From the NCBI GenBank assembly GCA_040387195.1, contig JAZKEF010000017.1, positions 186,001-250,000 of the forward strand: DNA of 64,000 nucleotides, in the 5' to 3' direction. Positions 8,592-17,159 of the stretch are shown piece by piece. Below the pieces are notes generated by a model, which saw only the letters and a program-made list of their open reading frames with translations, was not told where the DNA came from and did not search any database. Every line of letters starts with the position of its first letter. Within the stretch, counting starts at the first letter, position 1. Position numbers and translations under genes: made by a program. Source of the stretch: UKL13-3 sp040387195. Its GTDB lineage: Bacteria; Bacteroidota; Bacteroidia; UKL13-3.

Positions 8592-8605
8592 AAAAAGTTA
8601 GTGTA

Positions 8606-8956
8606 ATGGCGATACGAAAAACAACATCCACCAATTTTGAAAATGAAGTGGAAAACAACAACAGATGTCCGGTAAACTTTGCCCTTGCCAAAATAGGTGG
8701 CCGGTGGAAGCCTCTTATTTTATACCAGTTGTCTGATGGAAAAAAACGATACAATGAAATTAAAAGAGGCATTCCGAATGTGTCAGAAAAGATGTTAATT
8801 GAAAAATTAAAAGAGCTGGAGAATGATGGTTTGATTTGCCGGAAAGCATTACCTGTAGTGCCTCCGCATGTCGAATATTCATTAACTGAAAATGGTCAAA
8901 CGTTAACACCTGTTTTAATGGCTATTGCCAAATGGGGAACTTCACAAATGGCCTGA
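8606..8956 (+). CDS. HxlR-family winged-helix transcriptional regulator
   Basis: 116 residues with the full HxlR domain. CPVNFALAKIGGRWKPLIL (about 26-44) contains the conserved N-terminal Cys and the GGRWKPLIL helix; RYNEIKRGIPNVSEKMLIEK is the recognition helix region; HVEYSLTENG is the wing. In HypR of Bacillus and relatives, the Cys equivalent to C26 senses disulfide or electrophile stress, so redox control is plausible. The gene is divergent from the NmrA-like reductase and the intergenic repeats are its likely operator, giving autoregulation plus control of the reductase. Confidence 0.93.
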   Translation: MAIRKTTSTNFENEVENNNRCPVNFALAKIGGRWKPLILYQLSDGKKRYNEIKRGIPNVSEKMLIEKLKELENDGLICRKALPVVPPHVEYSLTENGQTLTPVLMAIAKWGTSQMA

Positions 8957-9015
8957 TTTGATGCACTCTATAAAGAAAGCAGATTCCAATTTACCAACAC
9001 CACAATGTATCCGGC

Positions 9016-10071
9016 ATGATTCACTATTTCAGGTTTTCAGTTACCCTTATTTCATTTCTCCTAATATCCTGTTCACCAAAGATGCAGCACGTTAAAAACA
9101 CCAACCTTAACACCATAAAAGCCAATTATCCCGGCAACGCCAAGCGGGGAGACATGTTTGTGAATTATGAAGAAGTGAAGCTTCCCACATTTGCAACTTT
9201 GATCAAATGGAAATCGAGCACTAATCCGCAAAAGGAAGAAAAGAAAAACGACAAGTGGTTGCCCACTGTGCTACCAAATGCCACATTGTTTACCGATAAA
9301 CGGGACAAGCTTGTATGGATGGGACACGCAACATTCCTCATTACACTCAACGGTAAAAATATCCTGCTGGATCCGGTGTTTAACGATATCCCGTTTGTGA
9401 AACGCCTGGTGGGAATCCCTTGCGAACGAAGTGAAATTAAAGGAGTGGATTATGTATTGATATCGCACGGGCATTTTGATCACTGCGATAAAAAGAGCTT
9501 TCAAACACTGGCAGCTCAAAACCCCAATATGCAGGTATTTGCACCGCTTAACCTCACTAAGGTGATTAAGGGGTTCAATAAAAATATCAATATTCAGGAA
9601 GCGGGATGGTATCAGGAGTTTAAGGTAGATGATGAGTGGATTAAAATTACTTACATGCCGGCATTTCATTGGTACAAAAGAGGCCTTAACGATAACAACG
9701 AAATGTTGTGGGGGAGTTTTGTCATTCAGTATAAAGGTAAAACGATATTTTTTATGGGTGATAGCGGGTACAATACACACTTTGCCGAGATCGCTTCGTT
9801 CTTTCCGGATATTGATTATTGCCTGATGGGAGTTGGTGCATATAAACCTTCCTACATGATGAAAACAAGTCATACCTCACCGGAAGATGCCGTGAAAGCC
9901 TTTCATGATATAAAGGGTAAAACATTTATTCCGATGCATTACGGTACATACGACCTGGCCGATGAACCCCTGGGAGAGTCATTGCGCAAGCTGAATGAGA
10001 TGAATGGAAAAGGAGAGATCAGAGGCAGATTCTTAGCTCCGGTAATCGGAGAAACCATTTTGCTTGATTAA
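9016..10071 (+). CDS. MBL-fold hydrolase lipoprotein (NAPE-PLD/UlaG-like)
   Basis: 351 residues with a lipoprotein signal ending LLISCSPK (Cys at about 19), so it is probably anchored in the periplasm-facing outer or inner membrane. The catalytic part begins KLVWMGHATFLI near 95 and carries SHGHFDHCDK near 147, HWYKRG near 220, MGDSGYNTHF near 245 and HYGTYDL near 315, the metal-site histidines and Asp of the NAPE-PLD-like MBL branch. That family includes phospholipase D-type enzymes acting on N-acyl phosphatidylethanolamine; the substrate here is not determined. It stands alone after the HxlR gene. Confidence 0.85.
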   Translation: MIHYFRFSVTLISFLLISCSPKMQHVKNTNLNTIKANYPGNAKRGDMFVNYEEVKLPTFATLIKWKSSTNPQKEEKKNDKWLPTVLPNATLFTDKRDKLVWMGHATFLITLNGKNILLDPVFNDIPFVKRLVGIPCERSEIKGVDYVLISHGHFDHCDKKSFQTLAAQNPNMQVFAPLNLTKVIKGFNKNINIQEAGWYQEFKVDDEWIKITYMPAFHWYKRGLNDNNEMLWGSFVIQYKGKTIFFMGDSGYNTHFAEIASFFPDIDYCLMGVGAYKPSYMMKTSHTSPEDAVKAFHDIKGKTFIPMHYGTYDLADEPLGESLRKLNEMNGKGEIRGRFLAPVIGETILLD

Positions 10072-10142
10072 GAGATCCGGATGCTCAATACTCTGACCCG
10101 ATAGCGAAGAACATATTAACAGACTCCATCATTAATTGAGAA

Positions 10143-11264
10143 CTAAAACTCCATTCGCATGGTATGATGCACTTTAGTAGTTTTCGCTCCTAAAGCATCA
10201 AACAGCGAATGCATCTTAGGATTAAAGTCGCCAATCCATGCAAGTTCGGAAGCCTTGATATTAGGGTATTTGCGCACGGCCTCGTACAGTTTCATGATCA
10301 TGCCCGTTTCCAATCCAAGGTTTTGGTATTGCGGTACCACACCGAATACAATACCTCTTACACGATCAATCTTGCCAAAAGTTTTGTACCACAAAAACTT
10401 CAGTTTGGCAAACAAGTCCATTTTCCCTTTCATGTGTTTGAAGATCTGATTTACGTCAATCACATTGATGTAAAATCCGGCCGGTTCATTATTGGCATAA
10501 GCAAACCAGATAATATCTTCCACCATAATCGGTTTAATGGAACGCAGCACAACTTCCACACGTTCCTGGGTCATTGGGGAGAAATCAGCACGGTGTGCCC
10601 AGGCCTTGTTGTATATGGTCATAAAATCTGTGGCAAACCGCTCCAGTTCATTCATTCTGAAATGTTCGAAACGGTAAGCCGGATTATTGATTACCCTTTG
10701 CGAAATGCGGTTGAAACGTTCGTAGTTAAAATCCTGCATCGTAATCTCCGAAGTGGATTGTTCGATAATGGTTTTAAATCCATAATTGGTAAAATACGTT
10801 TCGTAAAATGGGGGGTTGTAATTTTCGAGGTAGGATGGGTGTTTGAACCCCTTAACCATCAAGCCCCAAAAACGATCGCGCTCCCCAAAGTTGATGGGGC
10901 CATCCATTCCTTCAATGCCTTTTTCCTGCAGCCAGTTTTTGCTTGTATCAAACAGCAACTTTGCAGCAGTTTCATTTTTTATGCACTCAAAAAAACCCAT
11001 TCCCCCAATTTTACGGCCCAGTTGGGTAAAATATTTTTCGTTGTAAAAGGCAGCAACACGCCCTATCGTTTTTCCCTGTTCATTCACAAGCAGCCACCGC
11101 CTTGCATCTCCGTTCTTAAAATAGGGGTTCTGCTTGCGGTCAAATACCAGTTCAATATCATCGTCAAGCGGACAAACCCACTCATTATCACTTGAGTATA
11201 ATTTGTGTGGTAAGCGTAAAAACGATTTGATCTCCTGTTGCGAAACAACCTCAATAATCCTCAT
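10143..11264 (-). CDS. GNAT-fold N-acetyltransferase-like protein
   Basis: 373 residues, close in size and layout to uncharacterised two-domain GNAT-like proteins (YghO type). The N-terminal part (MRIIEVVSQQEIKSFLRLP, LYSSDNEWVCPLDDDI) is the diagnostic opening, and RWLLVNEQGKTIGRVAAFYN near 56 forms the central GNAT strands. The C-terminal half repeats the fold with GIVFGVVPQYQNLGLETGMI near 305, where QYQNLGL is the acetyl-CoA pyrophosphate loop. Acceptor substrate unknown. It is monocistronic and convergent with the MBL lipoprotein gene. Confidence 0.75.
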   Translation of the reverse strand: MRIIEVVSQQEIKSFLRLPHKLYSSDNEWVCPLDDDIELVFDRKQNPYFKNGDARRWLLVNEQGKTIGRVAAFYNEKYFTQLGRKIGGMGFFECIKNETAAKLLFDTSKNWLQEKGIEGMDGPINFGERDRFWGLMVKGFKHPSYLENYNPPFYETYFTNYGFKTIIEQSTSEITMQDFNYERFNRISQRVINNPAYRFEHFRMNELERFATDFMTIYNKAWAHRADFSPMTQERVEVVLRSIKPIMVEDIIWFAYANNEPAGFYINVIDVNQIFKHMKGKMDLFAKLKFLWYKTFGKIDRVRGIVFGVVPQYQNLGLETGMIMKLYEAVRKYPNIKASELAWIGDFNPKMHSLFDALGAKTTKVHHTMRMEF

Positions 11265-11386
11265 GTGCTGCTGGTGTTGAAAGTTTTGTAAGATTCCGTT
11301 GGTAAGGTTTCTATTTGCTGCAATAAAATACTATTTTGCGAGTCCCAAAAATAAATAATTTTAACCACCTCTAACAGAACACTGAT

Positions 11387-11926
11387 ATGTTACAAATTGG
11401 CGACAGATTACCCGAGTTTAACCTTATCGGATTTGATGATAAGATGCATTCAAATTATGAGTATGCAGATAAATATGCCTTGGCAGTCGTATTCACTTGC
11501 AACAGTTCTCCAATCTCGCAGGCATACAGTGAGCGTTTGATTAAACTGTTTGAAAAGTACGAAGACGATAATTTAGGTATTATCGGAATCAACTCAAACG
11601 ATGAAACACAGGTAAATGATGATAGTCTGGAAAAGATGAAACTGGCTGCCTACCATTTCAAATTACACGAAATTCATTTCATGTACTTAAAAGATACGGA
11701 TCAAAGTGTGGCCAAACGATTTGGTGCCAGCGCCAATCCGGAAGTGTTTTTGTTTAATTCGAAACGCGAGCTTGTATACAAAGGAGCAATTGATGATAAC
11801 TGGGAAACCGAATCGGGTGTTACAGGAGCATACCTGGAAGATGCAATCGAAGAAGCTTTGGATGGAATGGAAATTGATTTTCCGGAGATCCCAAGCAATG
11901 GTTCACCGATCATCTGGAAAAAATAA
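11387..11926 (+). CDS. Thioredoxin-fold (AhpC/TSA-like) protein with a single active-site Cys
   Basis: 179 residues with the peroxiredoxin/TlpA-like fold: LQIGDRLPEFNLIGFDD at the start, then FTCNSSPISQ at 36-45, a central GIIGINSND and the cis-Pro region SANPEVFLFN. Close relatives carry CxxC or CPY at the active site; here C38 is followed by Asn-Ser-Ser, so the resolving Cys is missing. It has no signal peptide and so is cytoplasmic. It may act as a monothiol peroxidase-like or scaffold protein. Monocistronic, divergent from the GNAT gene. Confidence 0.8.
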   Translation: MLQIGDRLPEFNLIGFDDKMHSNYEYADKYALAVVFTCNSSPISQAYSERLIKLFEKYEDDNLGIIGINSNDETQVNDDSLEKMKLAAYHFKLHEIHFMYLKDTDQSVAKRFGASANPEVFLFNSKRELVYKGAIDDNWETESGVTGAYLEDAIEEALDGMEIDFPEIPSNGSPIIWKK

Positions 11927-12044
11927 GATCTAATTTGAGAGTTGAGAATTAAGATGTAAGAGTTGAGAGTGAGAATTTGGTGCTTGCATCAAGTTCAAGT
12001 CATCAACTAAATGAATACCTCCGGTATATTAGGATACTTTTCCA

Positions 12045-12863
12045 TTGAATAAAGATTTTAAAAACAAAGTAGTAATTGTTACGGGAGCTTCTTCAGGTAT
12101 TGGAGAAGCTACAGTGTATGCGTTTGCTGCATTGCAGTGCAAAGTAGTACTGGCGGCCCGCAGCATTGAGAAATTGCAGACTGTTAAAACCCGTTGCGAA
12201 ATCAATGGTGGCGAATCGCTGGTTGTGCAGTGTGATGTGAGCAAAGAAGCGGATTGTAAAAACCTGATTGCCGAAACAGTGAAACAATTCGGAACGGTTG
12301 ATATCCTCATTAACAATGCAGGGATCAGTATGAGGGCATTGTTCAGCGAATTGGATATGCAGGTATTGAAACAGGTATTTGATATCAATTTTTGGGGGAC
12401 AGTATATTGTACCAAATATGCTATGCCGTATTTGTTGCAGCAAAAAGGAAGTGTATTGGGTGTAAGTTCGGTAGCTGGAATTAAAGGTTTGCCGGGACGC
12501 ACAGGATACAGTGCCAGCAAGTTTGCCATGAACGGTTTTATGGAAGCGCTGCGCATTGAGAATCGAAAAACCGGTGTATACGTGGGAGTGATTTGTCCCG
12601 GATATACAGCCTCCAATATTCGCAATACGGCCTTGAATAAAGACGGAAAGGCACAAACCGAAACACCTTTGGATGAAAGCAAACTCATGCAGCCCGAAGA
12701 AGTGGCAGCTGTTATGGTGAAGATGATAACACACCGGAAAGCAGAAGTAGTGCTTACCATGCAGGGCAAACTCACCCAATGGCTCAATAAATTTTTCCCG
12801 AGGTGGGTAGATCGTTTGGTGTATAATGTAGTCAGCAAAGAAAAGGACAGTCCTTTTAAATAA
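12045..12863 (+). CDS. Short-chain dehydrogenase/reductase (SDR) family protein
   Basis: Classical SDR of 272 residues: cofactor motif TGASSGIGE near 14-22, NNAG near 92, catalytic Ser in GVSSVAG near 141, and YSASKFA near 157-163 with Tyr and Lys four apart. The long C-terminal tail ending VSKEKDSPFK is typical of the DHRS7B-like branch. The only in-frame start is TTG at 12045 (no ATG between it and the upstream stop). It is followed after 31 bases by argS. Substrate unknown, possibly a lipid or keto group. Confidence 0.9.
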   Translation: MNKDFKNKVVIVTGASSGIGEATVYAFAALQCKVVLAARSIEKLQTVKTRCEINGGESLVVQCDVSKEADCKNLIAETVKQFGTVDILINNAGISMRALFSELDMQVLKQVFDINFWGTVYCTKYAMPYLLQQKGSVLGVSSVAGIKGLPGRTGYSASKFAMNGFMEALRIENRKTGVYVGVICPGYTASNIRNTALNKDGKAQTETPLDESKLMQPEEVAAVMVKMITHRKAEVVLTMQGKLTQWLNKFFPRWVDRLVYNVVSKEKDSPFK

Positions 12864-12894
12864 TAGTAAAGATTAAGTGAAGGAAGAGCATCAC

Positions 12895-14661
12895 ATGGAA
12901 CAAGAACTTAAACAACATATTTCAGCGGCTTTAAACAGTCTGTATGGTATCACAGAAGCAACCTTAGTCGTTGAACCCACACGAAGTGAGTTTGAGGGTG
13001 ATTTTACCTTTGTTGTATTCCCATACTTGAAACAAAGCAAAAAAGGACCCGAGCAAACGGCCAATGATATAGGTGGGTATCTGCAGAACCATGTTGCACA
13101 AATCGCTTCATTCAATGTGATAAAAGGTTTTTTAAACCTCGTAATCAATAAACAATATTGGGTAAATTTTGTAGCGCAGCATTATACCAATCCCAATTAT
13201 GGTTTTGCTCCTTCAAAAACAAAAGAGAAAGTACTGGTTGAATATTCATCTCCCAACACCAACAAACCTTTGCACCTGGGGCATGTACGCAATAACCTGT
13301 TAGGGTTTTCGGTAGCCAATATTTTAAAAGCAAATGGTTATGATGTAGTGATGTGTAACCTGGTAAATGACCGGGGAATTCATATCTGCAAAAGCATGTA
13401 TGCATGGATGCAGCAAGGTAATGGTGAAACTCCGGAGTCAGCAGGAATGAAAGGCGATCACCTAGTAGGGAAATATTACGTTGCGTTCGATAAACAATAT
13501 AAAGCCGAACAACAGGAATTGGTTGCCGGAGGGATGAGTGCAGAAGAGGCAGAGAAAAAAGCACCTTCCATATTGGCAGCACAGGAATTATTGCGCAAGT
13601 GGGAAGCTGGTGATACAGAAACCGTTGATGTGTGGAAGATGATGAACGGTTGGGTGTATTCCGGGTTTGATGTGAGTTATAAAAACCTGGGCGTATCATT
13701 CGATAAATTTTATTACGAAAGCAATACCTATTTGTTGGGTAAGGAAATAGTGCAGGAGGGATTGTCCAAAAATGTGTTCTTCAAAAAGGATGATGGTTCG
13801 GTATGGGTTGATTTAACCGGTGACGGACTGGATCAAAAACTGTTATTGCGTGGAGATGGAACATCTGTTTACATCACACAGGATATCGGAACGGCAGAGT
13901 TGAAGTACAAGGATTTTGGTGCTGAACGTTCCATTTACGTGGTGGGCAATGAGCAGGATTATCATTTTAAGGTATTGCAACTCATTTGCGAGAAGCTTGG
14001 CAAATCTTATGCAAAGGGGATTTACCATCTGAGTTATGGAATGGTGGAATTACCGCATGGCAAGATGAAAAGCCGCGAAGGAACCGTTGTGGATGCCGAT
14101 GACCTGGTTGCCGAAATGATCCAGGCTGCCGAGGATACCACCAAAGCCCTTGGTAAAACAGATGGTTTGGGTGAAGTGGAACTGAATGAATTGTATCAAA
14201 CCATCGGACTGGGAGCGTTAAAATATTTCCTGCTTAAAGTGGATCCCCGTAAAAAAATGTTGTTTAACCCGGCAGAATCTATCGACTTTCACGGGAATAC
14301 CGGTCCGTTTATTCAATACACCTATGCACGGATCAAATCCATTTTACGCAATGCAGGTGTAACGGATTTTGCTGCAACCACAGGAGTAGTGCCGAATGAT
14401 CTCGAGAATAAACTGATTCAAAGTTTGTATCAGTATCCGGCTGTAGTTGCCGAAGCCGGTAATGAATTGAGCCCGGGACTGATTGCTAATTATGTATATG
14501 ATGTAGCCAAATCTTTCAGTCATTTTTACCACGAGTGTCCTATCATCAAAGAAGAAGATGCCTGCAAACGTAACCTCAGGTTCCAATTGTGCCAGATGAC
14601 TGCTCATACCATTCAATCGGCATTTTCGTTGTTAGGCATTCATGTACCCGAAAGAATGTAG
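12895..14661 (+). CDS. argS: Arginine--tRNA ligase
   Basis: Charges tRNA-Arg with arginine. The N-terminal Arg-tRNA recognition domain covers about residues 1-100. The HIGH signature appears as NKPLHLGHVRNN near 120, the KMSKS-like loop as MKSREGTVVDADD near 390, and the C-terminal all-alpha anticodon-binding DALR domain ends with HTIQSAFSLLGIHVPERM. I choose ATG 12895, preceded by AAGGAAG at a suitable distance, over an in-frame GTG at 12877 that would add MKEEHH. The next gene starts one base after the stop. Confidence 0.97.
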   Translation: MEQELKQHISAALNSLYGITEATLVVEPTRSEFEGDFTFVVFPYLKQSKKGPEQTANDIGGYLQNHVAQIASFNVIKGFLNLVINKQYWVNFVAQHYTNPNYGFAPSKTKEKVLVEYSSPNTNKPLHLGHVRNNLLGFSVANILKANGYDVVMCNLVNDRGIHICKSMYAWMQQGNGETPESAGMKGDHLVGKYYVAFDKQYKAEQQELVAGGMSAEEAEKKAPSILAAQELLRKWEAGDTETVDVWKMMNGWVYSGFDVSYKNLGVSFDKFYYESNTYLLGKEIVQEGLSKNVFFKKDDGSVWVDLTGDGLDQKLLLRGDGTSVYITQDIGTAELKYKDFGAERSIYVVGNEQDYHFKVLQLICEKLGKSYAKGIYHLSYGMVELPHGKMKSREGTVVDADDLVAEMIQAAEDTTKALGKTDGLGEVELNELYQTIGLGALKYFLLKVDPRKKMLFNPAESIDFHGNTGPFIQYTYARIKSILRNAGVTDFAATTGVVPNDLENKLIQSLYQYPAVVAEAGNELSPGLIANYVYDVAKSFSHFYHECPIIKEEDACKRNLRFQLCQMTAHTIQSAFSLLGIHVPERM

Positions 14662-14662
14662 T

Positions 14663-16006
14663 ATGAAATTACAACTGCTTGTATTGTTATGTTTGGTTAT
14701 CACCATTGCCTGTAATCCTACGGGTAAGCTGGTAAAGGAAGGAGATGCAAAACGAGGAGCGGGCCTGCATGAAGATGCCAGTACTTATTATTACAATGCA
14801 TTGTTGCGCAAACCCAAACATGCAAAGGCAAAACAGGGATTGGCAATTTCCGCCCAGCAGGTATTGAATGATAAGTTTACCACCTTTAACAAACTTGTGG
14901 TTGAAAACAATGTAGACGAGGCAATGAAGGTGTATAAAAATGCCGAGCGTTACAATGAAACGGCCCGGGCGGTTGGTGTAGAGTTGCGCTGGCCTACAGA
15001 GTATGATGAGGTATACATCGACATCAGGGCAGAGTATATCTCAAAGTTATATGATGAGGCACTGGGACTCATGAATAGCAAACGTTACGAACAAGCCGAA
15101 AAAACATTTGAGCGCATAGCCTCCCTGGATAGCAATTACAAGGGGATTACCGTGTTGCGCATCAATACCGTGCTGGAACCGCTGTATCAAACAGGTTTGG
15201 TTCAGTTAAATCAGGGTAAATACAAACAGGCATATCAAACCTTTACCAAAATAGTGCAGCAGGATGATGGCTATAAGGATGCTAAAAAACTTAAAGAGGA
15301 AGCCATAGATAAGGCTACCACAACGGTTGGATTGTTACCCATTCAGTATACCACCACTGAAACGGCACCTCTTCTAGATCAACTGATAAGCGAAAGGTTA
15401 CTGCAACATTCATTTGCGTATGTGAAAATTCAGGATGCTGCTTATGTAAAAAAAGTACTCGACAACAGGGGATGGGGTAGTATCGGTGATGTTGCCAAGG
15501 CGGCCGAAGCAGGCAGAAACATTGGGATGAAATATGTTGTATTGGTTGAGGTGCAACAAATTGAATACAAGGAGAGCCCGGTTACCACCGAACAGAAGAA
15601 CGCCTATGAAGCCTTTTCTGAAAATATCCTGAATCCATATACCGGAACCTATTCGGCAATCACCAAATTCAGAAAGGTTACCTATGACGATACCTATGAG
15701 CAGCGTTCGTACACAATGGTGATTTCGTATAAACTCATTGCTTCAGCCGATGGGAAGGTGATGTTAAGCGATAATATTCGTCCGTTCCTAAAGGACGAAC
15801 AACACCAGCTTGTATATAAAGGCAATATTGCCAATATTTACGATGAACTTCCCAAAGGGAACTTCTTGCCACCTGTAAATGCAGCCTGGCGCGACTTGTT
15901 TACCAACGTAAAACGGCCGCCCCTCACCAAAGACCAGTTGGCCACCGAAACCCAGCGACAAGCAGCTCGCGAGATTGCAGGTGCGGTTTCTGCTTTTTTC
16001 AAGTAG
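14663..16006 (+). CDS. TPR-containing lipoprotein
   Basis: 447 residues with a lipoprotein signal (MKLQLLVLLCLVITIAC) whose lipidated Cys is at 17. Residues about 25-220 form tetratricopeptide-like helical pairs (EGDAKRGAGLHEDASTYYYNALL, QAEKTFERIASLD, GKYKQAYQTFTKIVQQD). The C-terminal half (about 225-440) looks like an alpha/beta domain with GRNIGMKYVVLVEVQQIEY, resembling the TolB-N/CsgG-like fold that binds other envelope proteins. Its start lies one base after argS, but the functional link is unlikely beyond co-transcription. Likely an envelope scaffold. Confidence 0.75.
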   Translation: MKLQLLVLLCLVITIACNPTGKLVKEGDAKRGAGLHEDASTYYYNALLRKPKHAKAKQGLAISAQQVLNDKFTTFNKLVVENNVDEAMKVYKNAERYNETARAVGVELRWPTEYDEVYIDIRAEYISKLYDEALGLMNSKRYEQAEKTFERIASLDSNYKGITVLRINTVLEPLYQTGLVQLNQGKYKQAYQTFTKIVQQDDGYKDAKKLKEEAIDKATTTVGLLPIQYTTTETAPLLDQLISERLLQHSFAYVKIQDAAYVKKVLDNRGWGSIGDVAKAAEAGRNIGMKYVVLVEVQQIEYKESPVTTEQKNAYEAFSENILNPYTGTYSAITKFRKVTYDDTYEQRSYTMVISYKLIASADGKVMLSDNIRPFLKDEQHQLVYKGNIANIYDELPKGNFLPPVNAAWRDLFTNVKRPPLTKDQLATETQRQAAREIAGAVSAFFK

Positions 16007-16067
16007 TCTTCTAAGGAGCGGTAGTGCTCAATGTAAGAGTAACGTTTCAGCAGTATCGTTTTTATTC

Positions 16068-16244
16068 ATATTGAGTCCCTTCGGGACTCTTTTAGTCCCA
16101 AAGGGACTCAATATAAATAGCCACCCCGGTGGCCAATTCCGTCACATCAACCTAACCTCAAACGCTATTTTAAAGACATTTTGTCTTTTAAAGTCGTTCA
16201 ATAATGCACGATTTGAATACATTTAAGCCATAATGGCTTAAATG
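16068..16244. repeat. Cluster of four unrelated palindromes before hsp20
   Basis: Four hairpins stand in line. First, 16068-16114: 14-bp outer arms, one C/A mismatch, a 6-bp inner stem and loop CTTTT. Second, 16120-16133: GCCACC-CC-GGTGGC. Third, 16172-16188: AAAGACA-TTT-TGTCTTT. Fourth, 16220-16244: 12-bp arms around one base. They fill the 290-base gap between the TPR lipoprotein and hsp20. None has a clean T run, so they are better read as dispersed palindromic elements or RNA structures. Confidence 0.7.
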
Positions 16245-16296
16245 ATGCATTGGTACAAGAGTTGAAACCAAGGGAGTATCACACAATATTTAACGT

Positions 16297-16752
16297 ATGA
16301 CACTTATAAAATTCAGACCAACCAGCACGAGAGAATTATTGAGGGATTCAATGATTTCGAGCAACATGATGAACGTATTTGATAACCTGTTTAATGAAAC
16401 AGCTGCAAAATTTGAACGAAATGTATTCTTTACACCCCGTACGGATGTAATTGAAACAGCCCAATCATTTGAGCTACATGTTTCACTTCCGGGTGTAAAA
16501 AAGGAAGATGTAAAGATTGATGTTGATGGCGACAGGCTTACCATCAGCGGTGAACGCAAAACCAAGGAAGAAAACAAAGATGAAAAGAACCACTTAGTTG
16601 AAAGCTTCTACGGTAAATTCTCCCGTTCATTCAATTTGCCTGAAAATGTTGACAAACAAAACATTGGTGCCGCGTTAACGGATGGGATTTTAACACTATC
16701 CATTCCGAAGGTAGAGGTAAAAGACAACAAAACGACAGTTACCATAAAGTAA
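16297..16752 (+). CDS. Hsp20/alpha-crystallin small heat shock protein
   Basis: 151 residues. A short N-terminal region (RDSMISSNMMNVFDNLFNE) precedes the alpha-crystallin domain (about 46-140), with TDVIETAQSFELHVSLPGV, KKEDVKIDVDGDRLTISGER and the ALTDGILTLSIPK strand. The usual C-terminal I-x-I/V motif appears as TVTIK at the end. It is an ATP-independent holdase that forms oligomers and traps unfolding proteins. Monocistronic, with a strong terminator. Its long palindrome-rich upstream region could fold into RNA structure relevant to heat control, but this is only a suggestion. Confidence 0.95.
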   Translation: MTLIKFRPTSTRELLRDSMISSNMMNVFDNLFNETAAKFERNVFFTPRTDVIETAQSFELHVSLPGVKKEDVKIDVDGDRLTISGERKTKEENKDEKNHLVESFYGKFSRSFNLPENVDKQNIGAALTDGILTLSIPKVEVKDNKTTVTIK

Positions 16753-16804
16753 TCTGTAAACGAAATTTGGGGGGAGCCCCAAGTGTTTCATAGGGTAAGA
16801 ACAG

Positions 16805-16836
16805 GGCTCGGGTCGCAAGACCCGGGCCTTTTCTTT
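16805..16836 (+). terminator. Intrinsic terminator of hsp20
   Basis: A 10-bp GC-rich stem (16805-16814 with 16819-16828, one T-G pair) is closed by the stable tetraloop GCAA and followed by TTTTCTTTT. Confidence 0.9.
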
Positions 16837-17105
16837 TATGGTACTAGGTTGAATGAGTTAATAAGTTAATGCCCTTACAAGGGTTCAACATTATTAAGAA
16901 GAATAATGTCCCCTTAAGGGCGTTAGGAATGTGCAGATGAGATGATTTGAAGATGTGCAAATGCAACAAAATGATTCGGGACGCTGTCCCATCATCCATT
17001 ATCCGCATTTCAGCTTTTTCGCTTATATTTGTTGCCCTCTTCGGCCCGGTGACTAATTTTGTGTGCGTTTGGACAAAATAATATCACTTTATGTGGGCTA
17101 AATAC
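16837..17105. other. Gap between hsp20 and the rpsF promoter, with one nested inverted repeat
   Basis: No coding frame is supported here. A nested inverted repeat at 16871-16921 has outer arms GCCCTT and AAGGGC and an inner 8-bp stem ACATTATT/AATAATGT around AAGAAG. It resembles in style the palindromes upstream of hsp20. A short GGGAC-GCT-GTCCC hairpin lies at about 16978-16990. The rest is plain spacer. Confidence 0.5.
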
Positions 17106-17135
17106 TTGATAATTTAAAATAAAGGCCTACTTTTG
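17106..17135 (+). promoter_or_regulatory. Promoter of the rpsF-rpsR-rplI operon
   Basis: TTG at 17106-17108, a 19-base spacer and TACTTTTG at 17128-17135 match the Bacteroidota consensus exactly. Transcription should start near 17142, which excludes an upstream in-frame ATG at 17133 as the rpsF start. Confidence 0.8.
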
Positions 17136-17159
17136 CCGTCCTTTAATTATCCCAAGATA

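Noticed and set aside
10209..11195. Long open frame (328 codons) on the plus strand
   Set aside because: It lies wholly inside the minus-strand GNAT-like gene, shows no family features, and the codon pattern favours the GNAT frame.
12029..12838. Long open frame (269 codons) on the minus strand
   Set aside because: It is the reverse of the SDR gene, whose motifs (TGASSGIGE, YSASKFA) are unmistakable.
12877..12894. GTG start for argS adding six residues
   Set aside because: ATG 12895 has a proper AAGGAAG site and fits the family N-terminus.
13145..13699. Open frame of 184 codons on the minus strand within argS
   Set aside because: Lies inside a complete arginyl-tRNA synthetase and has no recognisable domain.
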